In this document: piece by piece, positions 8,284-16,349 of the stretch
Layout of the letters: every line of letters starts with the position of its first letter
Position numbering within the stretch: the stretch's first letter is position 1
IMG/VR virus record: IMGVR_UViG_3300044621_000408
Coordinates: 1-41,581 of that record
Source: a virus
Direction: 5' to 3' (one strand)
DNA: 41,581 nt
Translations under genes and position numbers: made by a program
Notes under the pieces: generated by a model
What the model saw: only the letters and a program-made list of their open reading frames with translations
The model's database searches: none
What the model was told of the DNA's origin: nothing

Positions 8284-10035
8284 ATGAAGACACTACAGGA
8301 AGACCTACGGGACTGGTTTAGCCCCACCCACCCCAAGGGTGGTTGGAAACGCATAAACTCAAAGGGCGAGGCAATAGGTCCATGCGCAAGGGAGCCTGGA
8401 GAGCCAAAGCCAAAGTGCATGTCGAATGCCAAGAGGGCTAGCCTGACCAAGAATCAGAGGGCTTCTGCCGTCCGCACCAAGAGGAAGCACGATCCGAATC
8501 CAGAGAGGAAAGGACAGCCCATCATGGTCTCAAATTACGGCAAGGGAAAGATCAGCGAGGAGTATGAGATCGATGCAGCCAACGGACTGATTGAGTCCAT
8601 GGATCTCCTCCTAGAGAAGAACAAGCCGACAAGCCCCGACCTTTGGGCAGACTGCATCAGACAGGCTAAGGCAAAGTTCGATGTGTATCCATGTGTTCCT
8701 TTGGATTCCATGGCTGTGACTCGATTTGGTCCTGCCTATAGAGATGAACTCAAGGTTGGTGATGAGATTCTCACATACAACATCGAAAAGGATAGGTTGG
8801 AATGGAAGCCTATCCTCAATCTTCACGATTTTGAAGATGCACCATTGGTTGAGATGAAGAAGCCTACTGGTTTCAAGATTCGTTGCACCCCAAACCACAA
8901 GTGGGTTGTACAATATGGCATAGATCGCGGTGAAAAGTTTGTGAAAACGGAACTTTTGGAAACACAAGAGATACTGGCTAGGAAGAACCACAAGAGAATA
9001 GTAACTTGTGCTGTCCTAGAAGATACTACTTCGTCGCAGCAACTATCCGAATGGTCTAAGAGAGATCTGTGGACGGAAAGGGTTTTGGGAATGAGCAAGG
9101 ATCAGCGTGAGGTGTTCCTTGCAAGCGCGATAGTCTATGATGGTCATGATCAGGGTGTCAGCACCAAGATCACAGGAAGACACACTCTAGGGTTTTCACA
9201 GAAGAACGAAGATCACTTCTGGTCTGCCATTCTGGCGGCTTACCTCAATGGGTATCATGTCTCATATAGAGATAAGAAGGCTGGCGATTCTGTCGGAATG
9301 AGGGGAGCGACTATCATCAGAAACAAGAAGCACCATTCTCTTCAAAATGTCAAGTTCACGCAAGTGGACAACGAAGCAGTTTGGTGTCCAGAGACAGAAA
9401 ACAATACATGGGTGATGATACAGAATGGGTTCATCACCATTACAGGAAACTCTGCCTATGCCAACGGATGGGCTGCCCAGTGCTACAAGCGCAAGGGCGG
9501 CAAGTGGAAGTCCGTCAACGAGGAGAAGAAGGTGTTCTCGGAGTTCCTGAACAAGGACTCCATCCTCCGTCAGATCAAGGAAGGCAAGACCAAGAAGGTC
9601 AACAAGCAGAAGTCCCGCGACTGGAAGGACGAGCAGTTCCTCAAGGGGCTTGAGTCAGGCAAGAAGATCTCCGAACTCCTTGGCGGCAGGAAGTTGACCA
9701 CAGCCGATGGCAAGCCCGTCCGCATGGGCAGGAAGGTCACGGAAGCCGTTGACAAGGAAAGCATGCCCTGCAACAAGCCAAGGGCTTCCACCAGTCCAGG
9801 GAAGAAGAAGATGGTGAAGGCATGCGAGGGTGGTCAGGAGAAGATCATCCACTACGGGGCTAAGGGATACGGTCACAACTATTCTCCTGCCGCAAGGAAG
9901 TCGTTCCGCGCCCGCCACTCCTGTGAAGAGAAGAAGACCAAGTTGGGTGCGCAGCATTGGGCTTGCAAAGACCTCTGGGCTGGCAAGGGTGGTTCCACGA
10001 AGTCCTGTCCTGAAGGCAGGAAGTGCAAGTATTGA
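8284..10035 (+). CDS. Cys-rich phage protein of unknown function, interrupted by an intein
   Basis: The reading frame encodes 583 residues, of which 253 are an intein (separate entry), leaving a 330-residue mature protein. The N-terminal part (GGWKRINSKGEAIGPC, AKRASLTKNQRASAVR) and C-terminal part (EKIIHYGAKGYGHNYS, RKSFRARHSCEEKKTK) recall small basic Cys-containing domains found as hypotheticals in phages and large viruses. The split motif is YP-SAYANGWAAQCYKRKGG, as in DUF5872-type proteins. The exact function is unknown. The ATG at 8284 is preferred because GAGGG lies about 9 nt upstream; an in-frame TTG at 8263 abuts the promoter-like motif. The gene lies at the front of the block separating gp47 from gp46. 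Confidence 0.75.
   Translation: MKTLQEDLRDWFSPTHPKGGWKRINSKGEAIGPCAREPGEPKPKCMSNAKRASLTKNQRASAVRTKRKHDPNPERKGQPIMVSNYGKGKISEEYEIDAANGLIESMDLLLEKNKPTSPDLWADCIRQAKAKFDVYPCVPLDSMAVTRFGPAYRDELKVGDEILTYNIEKDRLEWKPILNLHDFEDAPLVEMKKPTGFKIRCTPNHKWVVQYGIDRGEKFVKTELLETQEILARKNHKRIVTCAVLEDTTSSQQLSEWSKRDLWTERVLGMSKDQREVFLASAIVYDGHDQGVSTKITGRHTLGFSQKNEDHFWSAILAAYLNGYHVSYRDKKAGDSVGMRGATIIRNKKHHSLQNVKFTQVDNEAVWCPETENNTWVMIQNGFITITGNSAYANGWAAQCYKRKGGKWKSVNEEKKVFSEFLNKDSILRQIKEGKTKKVNKQKSRDWKDEQFLKGLESGKKISELLGGRKLTTADGKPVRMGRKVTEAVDKESMPCNKPRASTSPGKKKMVKACEGGQEKIIHYGAKGYGHNYSPAARKSFRARHSCEEKKTKLGAQHWACKDLWAGKGGSTKSCPEGRKCKY
8692..9450 (+). other. Intein in the Cys-rich protein (253 residues)
   Basis: The intein starts with Cys (CVPLDSMAVTRFG), followed by the block A/B signature LKVGDEILTYN and CTPNHKWVV (TxxH motif). 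It ends with ITITGN before extein Ser. Removing it joins FDVYP to SAYANG. The penultimate residue is Gly instead of the usual His, while the terminal Asn and the +1 Ser are present. The middle (FLASAIVYDG, then WSAILAAYLNGY) may be a degenerate LAGLIDADG-type endonuclease domain. Codons are more AT-ending here (for example GTT, TTT, GAT) than in the flanking extein, consistent with separate origin. Splicing activity is inferred, not shown. Confidence 0.88.
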
Positions 10036-10050
10036 TCCCGAGGAAAACCG

Positions 10051-10479
10051 ATGGCACTTGAGACCAGGGACTTCCGCATAGAGCAGGGGACGCATTTCAT
10101 CCTTCAGTTCGACCTGACTGAAGACGGCGGCAACTCCCTTGGCACGGTGGTCAACGATGCCATAGGCTCGTATTCGTTCGCCATGAACTGCCGCAGGAGC
10201 AAGCACAGCGGCTCCACCTTGTCACTGGTGAACATCTCCGGCGTGACGATGCTGGGAACTGGCGCGGGTGCGGACGATGGAACCACAGCCGATGGCTTCT
10301 ATGTCTTTCAGTCTCTTCCTGGGCGGGTCATGTTCGTCATGAGCGATGCCACCACATCCTTGCTCAAGCACGGGATGCTCCTTGACTACGAGATAGAGGT
10401 CAGGGACTACAAGGGATCGACCTACGAGGCTACCAAGATAATGGTCGGCAAGATAACCCCCATAGCGGATGGAGAGTGA
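10051..10479 (+). CDS. Beta-rich phage protein, paralogue of the next gene
   Basis: This 142-residue protein is mostly predicted beta strand, with FRIEQGTHFILQFDLTEDGG near the N-terminus and DYEIEVRDYKGSTYEA near the C-terminus. The next gene has the same layout (LDQGSTFVLEFKVYDDD and FYKVEMLKM), so the two are tandem paralogues. The pattern resembles immunoglobulin-like N-terminal domains of phage baseplate or receptor-binding accessory proteins, but I do not recognise a specific family. The start follows GAGGAAAA. A virion role is an inference. Confidence 0.65.
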   Translation: MALETRDFRIEQGTHFILQFDLTEDGGNSLGTVVNDAIGSYSFAMNCRRSKHSGSTLSLVNISGVTMLGTGAGADDGTTADGFYVFQSLPGRVMFVMSDATTSLLKHGMLLDYEIEVRDYKGSTYEATKIMVGKITPIADGE

Positions 10480-10482
10480 CCT

Positions 10483-10926
10483 GTGGCAAGCATGAACGCA
10501 GACTACCATCTCGACCAGGGTTCCACCTTCGTCCTTGAGTTCAAGGTCTATGATGACGACCTACAGCCGATCCCCCTTGCCAACCTGATCGGAGGCACGG
10601 GATCGACCTACGAGTTGGGCGACTACAGGTTCCGCATGAAGGCATGGAGGACGAAATACAGGTCTTCCCTCATCTACTCATGCGGTGTCACCCAGAACTT
10701 CGTCCTTCAGACAGGAACGACCCACGAAATGATTCGGGATGGATTCTTCGTCGTTGGCGGGAACACGGGATTCGTCCGCTTGGTCATTCCATGGGAATCA
10801 TCCGCTTCCTTCAAGGCGGGGATAAACTTCTACAAGGTGGAGATGCTCAAGATGGTGGCTGGTGGAGAGATAGTCTCAAAGATACTGACGGGAAAACTAG
10901 ACATAGATGCGGAGACGACCCGATGA
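10483..10926 (+). CDS. Beta-rich phage protein, paralogue of the preceding gene
   Basis: This 147-residue protein begins at GTG (10483), chosen because GGAG lies 8 nt upstream; the in-frame ATG at 10492 would be too far from it. Its layout parallels the upstream gene: a QGSTFVLEF strand, a YRFRMKAWRTKYRSS segment (compare YSFAMNCRRSKHSGS) and a FYKVEMLKM strand before a C-terminal ILTGKLDI (compare IMVGKITPI). This indicates tandem duplication with divergence. The function is unknown; a structural role is plausible. It overlaps the following small gene by ATGA. Confidence 0.65.
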   Translation: MASMNADYHLDQGSTFVLEFKVYDDDLQPIPLANLIGGTGSTYELGDYRFRMKAWRTKYRSSLIYSCGVTQNFVLQTGTTHEMIRDGFFVVGGNTGFVRLVIPWESSASFKAGINFYKVEMLKMVAGGEIVSKILTGKLDIDAETTR

Positions 10927-11075
10927 AGGTGAAGAACATCAGGCTTCTGAACAACTACAAGGTGAAACTGGTCAACAGCAGACTTTCCGGAATCGACAAG
11001 CCGCGATCCACCATCAGGGAGCCTGGAACCAGGGAAGCAATCATTCCGACACCTCCCAAGCCGAATGTCGCTTGA
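10923..11075 (+). CDS. 50-residue basic protein, unknown
   Basis: The ATG overlaps the preceding stop (ATGA), and the frame runs for 50 residues. The N-terminal half is basic (MKVKNIRLLNNYKVKLVN), and the C-terminal half is Pro-rich (TREAIIPTPPKPNVA). It has no recognised domain. Tight coupling with the two beta-rich genes suggests they are made together. Confidence 0.55.
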   Translation: MKVKNIRLLNNYKVKLVNSRLSGIDKPRSTIREPGTREAIIPTPPKPNVA

Positions 11076-11099
11076 CATCGGTCGTTTTTGCTGTATCAT
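11072..11099 (+). promoter_or_regulatory. Sigma70-like promoter (leaderless start at 11106)
   Basis: TTGACA (11072-11077) and TATCAT (11094-11099) have a 16-nt spacer. TTGACA is the consensus -35. The ATG at 11106 begins 7 nt after the -10 element, and the 6 nt between them (CCTCCT) are the opposite of a Shine-Dalgarno sequence. A leaderless mRNA is the simplest reading. Confidence 0.78.
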
Positions 11100-11105
11100 C
11101 CTCCT

Positions 11106-11597
11106 ATGAACATCTTCGTGGTCAACCGCCATCCAATCACTGCCGCCAGAGATCTGTGCGACAAGCACTGCGTCAAGATGATCCTTGAGACGGCTCAGTT
11201 GCTGTGCGCTGCCCATCCCAAGGGAACCGCTCCCTACAAGCAGACCCACATGAAGCATCCATGCACCATATGGACTTCGGCAAGCCTACAGAACTACATC
11301 TGGCTCTATAGGCATGGGATTGCCCTTGAGTACGAATACGAGAGACGCTACGGACGAACTCACAAGAGCATGGAAGTCCTTGTCTGGTGCGGCATCAACT
11401 TGCCTTCCTTGCCCGACATCGGTCTGACCCCGTTCGCACAGGCAATGCCCGAGCAGTACAAGGACGCAGATCCCGTGGTTGCGTACAGAAGGTACTACCT
11501 CGGTGACAAGAGCAGGATAGCCAAATGGAACCACTCCGATGTCCCCGAATGGTACGCTACCAAGAATCCAATGCTTGGTCTGGAAGTCATGGCATAG
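11106..11597 (+). CDS. Conserved phage protein of unknown function
   Basis: This 163-residue protein begins MNIFVVNRHPITAARDLCDKHCVKMILETAQLL, continues with a conserved THMKHPCTIW segment, and then has THKSMEVLVW and VVAYRRYYLGDK. Similar proteins are common hypotheticals in T4-like environmental phages. The His/Glu pattern (DKHCVKMILE) loosely recalls small DNA glycosylases of the T4 DenV type, but I cannot confirm that. The ATG at 11106 sits where transcription should start, so an upstream in-frame codon at 11088 lies inside the promoter and is not used. Confidence 0.7.
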   Translation: MNIFVVNRHPITAARDLCDKHCVKMILETAQLLCAAHPKGTAPYKQTHMKHPCTIWTSASLQNYIWLYRHGIALEYEYERRYGRTHKSMEVLVWCGINLPSLPDIGLTPFAQAMPEQYKDADPVVAYRRYYLGDKSRIAKWNHSDVPEWYATKNPMLGLEVMA

Positions 11598-11614
11598 ATA
11601 GGTCGGAGTGACGG

Positions 11615-13339
11615 ATGCTGATATTCAAGACGATCCGATTCAAGAACTTCCTTTCATACGGAAACTACTTCACGCAGATCTCCCTAGACAGGACGGAGAT
11701 GACCCTCATCTGCGGGGAGAACGGGGCAGGAAAGACCACTTTCCTTGATGCCTTGTGCTTTTGCCTCTTCGGCAAGCCGTACCGCAACATCAACATACCT
11801 CAGTTGCCCAACAGCATCAACGGCAAGGACTGCCTTGTCGAGTGCGAGTTCTCCATTGGCTCCAACGACTACCTGATACGCAGGGGACTCAATCCCAAGG
11901 TCTTTGAGATACACAAGAACGGGACTCTCATCGACCAGGATTCCACGACCAAGGACTATCAGAGGATGCTAGAGGAGCAGATCCTCAGGATGTCCTTCAA
12001 GACATTCTGTCAGGTGGTGATCCTTGGATCCACCAACTACATTCCATTCATGCGGCTACCTGCGGCAGACCGAAGGGCTATAGTCGAGTCCCTGCTGGAC
12101 ATCGGCGTGTTCTCTGCCATGAACCTCATCCTGAAGAACAGGGTCTCCGCGAACAGGGAGGACATCAGGAACTGCGAGACGACTATCTCCATCATCGGCA
12201 GCAAGATGGAGACACAGAGGAAATACATCGCCCTTCTGGAGGAGAAGAGCCGCTCCTCGCTGGACGAACTTCAGGTGGAAATCTCATCGACCGAGGAGAA
12301 CAGGAAGTCCCTCGATGCTGCCGTCAGGAAGGGCGGCAACATCCTCCACAGGATAAACGAGAGACGGGACATCAAGCGAAAGAAAGACCAGTCGATCACG
12401 GACATGCGCAAACTGGAAGCGTCTCTCGTCAAGAAGAAGACTTCAGTCGAGAAGGAGATCTCGAACCTGTCTTCGGGTGGCAGCATGTGTCCTTCCTGCG
12501 GCAAGCCGTTGGACAAGGATCATCTGGACAAGGAGATTTCCCACAGAATCTCCAAGATAGAGCAGATAGACTCCGCTCTGTCCGACATCGGAACCAGGAT
12601 ATCAAGGGAAGAGGCATTCATCCAAGACAACAATCTTCTTGGCGTGGATGCGGAGTTTGCGAAGATGACCGATGTGATGAACGAGCACAGGAACAAACTC
12701 TCGGTGGCTGAGAAGATGCTCGACAGGCTGCGGGCGGATGCGGATAAGATACGCAAGTCGCGTGATTCCATGCAGCAGGAGCAGGATGCCTTGGATGCGC
12801 TTGAGGGTGAGATGCTTGCCATGGAAAACGAGTTGGCAGCGAAGCAGAAGGAGCAGGGCATCCTTTCCAATGCACAGGTGGTGCTGAAGGACACGGGCAT
12901 CAAGACGAAGGTGATCCGCCACTACCTTCCCGTCATGAACAAAATGATAAACCACTACCTGTCCTCCATGGACTTCTTCGTGCAGTTCAACCTAGACGAG
13001 AACTTCGAGGAGACCATCAAGTCGAGGCACAGGGACGAGTTCACCTATTCCTCCTTCAGCGAGGGAGAGAAGATGCGCATCGACCTCTCCCTCCTTCTTG
13101 CATGGAGAGAGGTTGCACGATTGAAGAACAGCACGAACTGCAACCTTCTTGTCCTTGACGAGGTGTTCGACTCAAGTCTGGATGGAACGGGAATGGACGA
13201 GTTCATGAAGTTGCTGAAGGGACTTGGTTCCCGCTGCAACATCTTCGTGATATCGCACAAGAGCGATCAGTTGATAGACAAGTTCCAGGAAGTCCTCACC
13301 TTCAAGAAGAAGAACAACTTCTCCAGGATGATGTCGTGA
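11615..13339 (+). CDS. 46: Recombination nuclease subunit gp46 (Rad50/SbcC-like ATPase)
   Basis: This 574-residue SMC-type ATPase has Walker A GENGAGKTT at residues 34-42, long coiled-coil arms, a zinc hook CPSC at 292-295 at the coiled-coil tip, the ABC signature FSEGEKMRIDLS near 481 and Walker B LLVLDEVFDSS near 510. T4 gp46 is 560 residues. It drives the gp47 nuclease in end resection. An ATAGATA motif overlaps the stop of the preceding gene, but GGTCGGAG provides a ribosome binding site. The stop overlaps the next gene (TGATG). Confidence 0.96.
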   Translation: MLIFKTIRFKNFLSYGNYFTQISLDRTEMTLICGENGAGKTTFLDALCFCLFGKPYRNINIPQLPNSINGKDCLVECEFSIGSNDYLIRRGLNPKVFEIHKNGTLIDQDSTTKDYQRMLEEQILRMSFKTFCQVVILGSTNYIPFMRLPAADRRAIVESLLDIGVFSAMNLILKNRVSANREDIRNCETTISIIGSKMETQRKYIALLEEKSRSSLDELQVEISSTEENRKSLDAAVRKGGNILHRINERRDIKRKKDQSITDMRKLEASLVKKKTSVEKEISNLSSGGSMCPSCGKPLDKDHLDKEISHRISKIEQIDSALSDIGTRISREEAFIQDNNLLGVDAEFAKMTDVMNEHRNKLSVAEKMLDRLRADADKIRKSRDSMQQEQDALDALEGEMLAMENELAAKQKEQGILSNAQVVLKDTGIKTKVIRHYLPVMNKMINHYLSSMDFFVQFNLDENFEETIKSRHRDEFTYSSFSEGEKMRIDLSLLLAWREVARLKNSTNCNLLVLDEVFDSSLDGTGMDEFMKLLKGLGSRCNIFVISHKSDQLIDKFQEVLTFKKKNNFSRMMS

Positions 13340-13767
13340 TGGACAGGAGCAGATACCTCAAGGGGATATTTCAGAAGGCATGGCAGGTGGCAGATGCCTA
13401 TGCTTCCAGGGGGTTCCTTGGGACGAGGGTGGAGAAGGAGATCCGCGAGATACGGGACATATCGTGCCATGGATCGGAGGAACTCAGCATACCTCCATGC
13501 CCCGCAAGAAGGATCAGCGATAAGTTTCAGAAGTCATACATCTGCGACGACTGCAACTGCGGGGACTTCCGCGACACGCAACTGGTGAATCTGGATGAAA
13601 AGCACTACTCCAAACTAGACTACCCACGGGCATATTGTCCAAGGGAGATGCCTGGGTTCAGCAACTATGTTCCTCTAAAGATTTACGGAGAAGACATGAG
13701 AAAGCACTTGATCGAAGAGACATTCGGTGTAGACTACCTCTCTGACGCAGAGGAGGATGAGAAGTGA
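13339..13767 (+). CDS. Cys-rich protein, probably zinc binding
   Basis: This 142-residue protein starts at the ATG overlapping the gp46 stop (TGATG). It contains ISCHGSEELSIPPCP and CDDCNCGDF, followed by KHYSKLDYPRAYCPREMPGFSNYVP, so at least six Cys lie in patterns compatible with one or two zinc sites. The C-terminus is acidic (YLSDAEEDEK). No family is recognised with certainty. Its place between gp46 and gp45 suggests a role in the replication-recombination complex, which is only inferred. Confidence 0.65.
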   Translation: MDRSRYLKGIFQKAWQVADAYASRGFLGTRVEKEIREIRDISCHGSEELSIPPCPARRISDKFQKSYICDDCNCGDFRDTQLVNLDEKHYSKLDYPRAYCPREMPGFSNYVPLKIYGEDMRKHLIEETFGVDYLSDAEEDEK

Positions 13768-13961
13768 GCAGGGACTGGCACGACTCCGACTTCGACGGCT
13801 TCGACCGAAGGAAGATATCCCCCAACGGGAGGAAGCAGGAGAGGCAGAAGAGACGGCATGAGACCAAGCACCACCTGAGGGATCTCAAGGACATGCTGAA
13901 TGGTGGAGAAGATATCTATGACGCGATTGACGATCTTGACGATGAGGAGAAAACGAAATGA
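13764..13961 (+). CDS. 65-residue charged protein, unknown
   Basis: It starts with GTG overlapping the preceding stop (GTGA). The protein is basic in the middle (RKQERQKRRHETKHH) and acidic at the C-terminus (DAIDDLDDEEKTK). Its stop overlaps the gp45 start (ATGA), so it is translated in a coupled chain from gp46 to gp45. No domain is recognised. Confidence 0.6.
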   Translation: MSRDWHDSDFDGFDRRKISPNGRKQERQKRRHETKHHLRDLKDMLNGGEDIYDAIDDLDDEEKTK

Positions 13962-14638
13962 AGATTAGCAAGAAGACATTCGACATCCTGAAGAACTTTT
14001 CGGGCATCCGCTCGTCCATCTATGTGGACGCGGGCAACACCATACGCACAATGTCCAATGCCAGGAACATCGTGGCAGAGGTCAAGGTGGACGAGGACTT
14101 CCCGAAGCCGTTTGCCATCTTCGATCTCGGCAAGTTCATTGCCACCACAAGCCTGTTCACGGATCCCGACTACTCCTTCGACGACAAGTTCGTCTCCTTG
14201 GACTCCAAGGGAAGCGCGGTCGAGTATTACTATGCGGAGGAGAAACTGGTCGAGAAGGCTAAGTCGATCAGCCGAATGCCAGACATCGTGGCTGAGTTCC
14301 CTCTCTCATCCACGGAGATATCGGAGATTCAGAAGGCAGCGTCAGTCCTCCAACTGGACGCGCTCTGCATCAGAAACAAGAAGTCGGGAATCGAAATCGT
14401 CGCGTTCGACCGAAAGGTCGGTCTCGATAGTTCCAGCAACCGCTACAGCAAGACCATTGATCCCAACACGGGAAACGAGAAGTTCTCCGCGTTCATCGAC
14501 ATCGATCTCCTGAAGATGATTCCCGACGACTATGTGGTGCAGATCGGGATCGGTCAGATATCCGTGGCAAAGTTCACGGGAACCAAGAACGGCGTTTCAT
14601 ACTGGATCGCATTGCGCCCCGAGACATCCAAGTCCTGA
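13958..14638 (+). CDS. 45: Sliding clamp gp45
   Basis: This 226-residue protein (T4 gp45 is 228) begins MKISKKTFDILKNFSGIRSS and has the clamp pattern of alternating strands with KPFAIFDLGKFIATTSLF and, near the C-terminus, GIGQISVAKFTG. The trimeric ring tethers DNA polymerase gp43, whose C-terminus here ends in SLDGLFA, a clamp-binding-like peptide. In T4 it also activates late transcription with gp55. The gene heads the conserved order 45-44-62-regA, although an island now separates 44 from 62. Confidence 0.93.
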   Translation: MKISKKTFDILKNFSGIRSSIYVDAGNTIRTMSNARNIVAEVKVDEDFPKPFAIFDLGKFIATTSLFTDPDYSFDDKFVSLDSKGSAVEYYYAEEKLVEKAKSISRMPDIVAEFPLSSTEISEIQKAASVLQLDALCIRNKKSGIEIVAFDRKVGLDSSSNRYSKTIDPNTGNEKFSAFIDIDLLKMIPDDYVVQIGIGQISVAKFTGTKNGVSYWIALRPETSKS

Positions 14639-14651
14639 AAGGAACCATACG

Positions 14652-15602
14652 ATGCTGCTCTCAGCAGACGAATACCTGTGGTGTGAGAAATACAGACCCC
14701 GCCGAATAGCGGACTGCGTCCTTCCTCAGTCCATTCAGGAGACATTCGATGCCATGATACGGGAGGGTCAGGTTCAGAACCTCCTTCTCTGCGGTGGTCC
14801 TGGCGTGGGAAAGACCACGGTTGCCAAGGCTCTGTGCGACGAGATGGGATGCGACTGGATCCTCATCAACTGCTCCGAGGACGGAAACATCGACACCTTG
14901 CGGACGAGGATCCGCGAGTTCGCGAGTTCCGTTTCGTTCAGCGGCGGGAACAAGGTGGTGATCCTTGACGAGTTCGACTACTCCAATCCGCAGTCCATGC
15001 AGCCAGCACTCCGTGGCTTCATGGAGGAGTTCTCCAAGAACTGCCGCTTCATCCTCACCTGCAACTACAAGAACCGCATCATCCAGCCTCTGCACTCCCG
15101 ATGCACGGTGATCGACTTCCGCATTCCCGCTGCGGAGAAGCCGATCATGGCAAAGCGCATGCACAAGCGGATATGCTCCATCCTTGAGGCTGAGGACATA
15201 GAGTATGACAACAAGGTGGTGGCAGAACTCGTCATGCGCAGGTTCCCTGACTTCAGGCGAACCATCAACGACCTTCAGAAGTATGCCTTGGGTGGCAAGG
15301 TGGATGTCGGCATCCTTGGAACCACATCCTCGGAGAAGGTGAACGACCTCATCGGCTTCATGAAGAAGAGGGAGTTCGGCAACATCCGAAAGTGGGTGGC
15401 AAGCAACATCGACAACGACCATGTCGGTATGTTCCGTTCTATCTACGACTGCATCTACGATGTCCTTGAGCCGCAGTCGATCCCACAGGCTATCCTGACC
15501 TTGGCAGACTACCAGTACAAGGCTGCGTTCGCTGCGGATCAGGAGATCAACACGATGGCTTGCATCAGCGAACTGATGGTTTCGTGCGAGTTCAAGAAAT
15601 GA
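14652..15602 (+). CDS. 44: Clamp loader large subunit gp44
   Basis: This 316-residue AAA+ ATPase (T4 gp44 is 319) has Walker A GGPGVGKTT at residues 48-56, Walker B VVILDEFDY at 102-110 and the SRC arginine-finger motif at 149-151. With gp62 it opens and loads the gp45 ring at primer ends. The ATG at 14652 follows AAAGGAA; the longer frame from 14532 is inside gp45 and not used. The gene that should follow, gp62, lies about 2 kb downstream at 17581. Confidence 0.96.
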   Translation: MLLSADEYLWCEKYRPRRIADCVLPQSIQETFDAMIREGQVQNLLLCGGPGVGKTTVAKALCDEMGCDWILINCSEDGNIDTLRTRIREFASSVSFSGGNKVVILDEFDYSNPQSMQPALRGFMEEFSKNCRFILTCNYKNRIIQPLHSRCTVIDFRIPAAEKPIMAKRMHKRICSILEAEDIEYDNKVVAELVMRRFPDFRRTINDLQKYALGGKVDVGILGTTSSEKVNDLIGFMKKREFGNIRKWVASNIDNDHVGMFRSIYDCIYDVLEPQSIPQAILTLADYQYKAAFAADQEINTMACISELMVSCEFKK

Positions 15603-15703
15603 GGAATACATTCCTGACGAGATAGACGAAATGCTTCGGTCTGAGGGTATATTTCAGCAACACAAAGCGAAGAACGAGGATGCTTCCTCGAGGAGGTGCA
15701 GTC

Positions 15704-15973
15704 ATGACCGAGAATCAACGGGCGATCATTGAGGTAGGCTGCGAGATGATGGAGTCTCGTGTGGGGTCGCTGAAGTTGGGTCCAGAGTTCGTCGAGGAGT
15801 TTGCAGCGGCGATCCGTGCGGCTCTTGCCGAGCGCGACGAGGCAATCGCCGACCGCGACGAGGCGCGGCGGGAGTACTGCGAGGCGCGGGCAGATCTTCT
15901 GTCTAAGCCGACCTCGCCAGAGGTAATCGCTGCTAATCGCGGCTGGGACTGCTTCGCGAAGGAGGGGCGATGA
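15704..15973 (+). CDS. Small coiled-coil protein of the gp44-gp62 island
   Basis: This 89-residue protein starts at ATG 15704, which has GGAGG 6-10 nt upstream; the in-frame ATG at 15680 has no ribosome binding site. Residues 30-60 are a charged helix (ALAERDEAIADRDEARREY) with repeated A-x-RDEA units. The C-terminus (NRGWDCFAKEGR) is echoed by a 13-residue micro-ORF at 16308. Codons are rich in GCG, CGC and GAG, unlike the flanking replication genes. The gene overlaps its neighbour by ATGA. Function unknown. Confidence 0.65.
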   Translation: MTENQRAIIEVGCEMMESRVGSLKLGPEFVEEFAAAIRAALAERDEAIADRDEARREYCEARADLLSKPTSPEVIAANRGWDCFAKEGR

Positions 15974-16311
15974 GCGGCGAACGCACGCTGGAGGAGCAGT
16001 GCTATGGCGAGTGTTGGGCGGCGAAAGAACGAATCGCGGAACTGAATGCGAGCCTTGCGGAGGCATGGCTGACCAACGCCACGCTCCGCGCCGACCTCGC
16101 CCGCGTGACCGCCGAGCGCGACGAGGCGCGGCGGCTTCTGAAGTCTGTTGTCGATGTAGTGCAGGAAAGTATGCTCCCCACACAGCCTGTCCCAAATCAT
16201 ATTTGTGGCTATGCCCTGAGACCTGACATTGGTGTTTGCAAGGTGTGTGAGGACTTTACGGATGCTCTTGCAATGATCTACCCAGATGAGTTCAAGGAGG
16301 AGCAGCGATGA
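15970..16311 (+). CDS. Small coiled-coil protein with a Cys pair
   Basis: This 113-residue protein begins at an ATG overlapping the previous stop. It has a helical first half (KERIAELNASLAEAW, then LRADLARVTAERDEARRLL) sharing the AERDEAR unit with the previous protein. The C-terminal half has HICGYALRPDIGVCKVCEDF, with three Cys that could bind metal. No family recognised. Exact DNA repeats link it to the genes at 15704 and 16606. Confidence 0.62.
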   Translation: MSGERTLEEQCYGECWAAKERIAELNASLAEAWLTNATLRADLARVTAERDEARRLLKSVVDVVQESMLPTQPVPNHICGYALRPDIGVCKVCEDFTDALAMIYPDEFKEEQR

Positions 16312-16349
16312 GCGGCTGGCACTGCTTCAAGAAGGAGGAAAAGCGATGA
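16308..16349 (+). CDS. 13-residue micro-ORF bridging two genes
   Basis: ATG at 16308 overlaps the preceding stop, and the frame reads MSGWHCFKKEEKR before its own stop overlaps the next ATG (ATGA at 16346). The peptide matches the C-terminal tail GWDCFAKEGR encoded at the end of the 15704 gene, and both DNA copies contain the GAAGGAGG ribosome binding site for the gene that follows. It may be a real coupled peptide or a leftover of a duplicated gene end. Confidence 0.35.
   Translation: MSGWHCFKKEEKR

Noticed and set aside
15601-15703. A frame reading EEYIPDEIDEMLRSEGIFQ just after gp44
   Set aside because: It resembles a phage protein end but has no start with a ribosome binding site and overlaps the gp44 end in another frame; it may be a remnant, but support is too thin.
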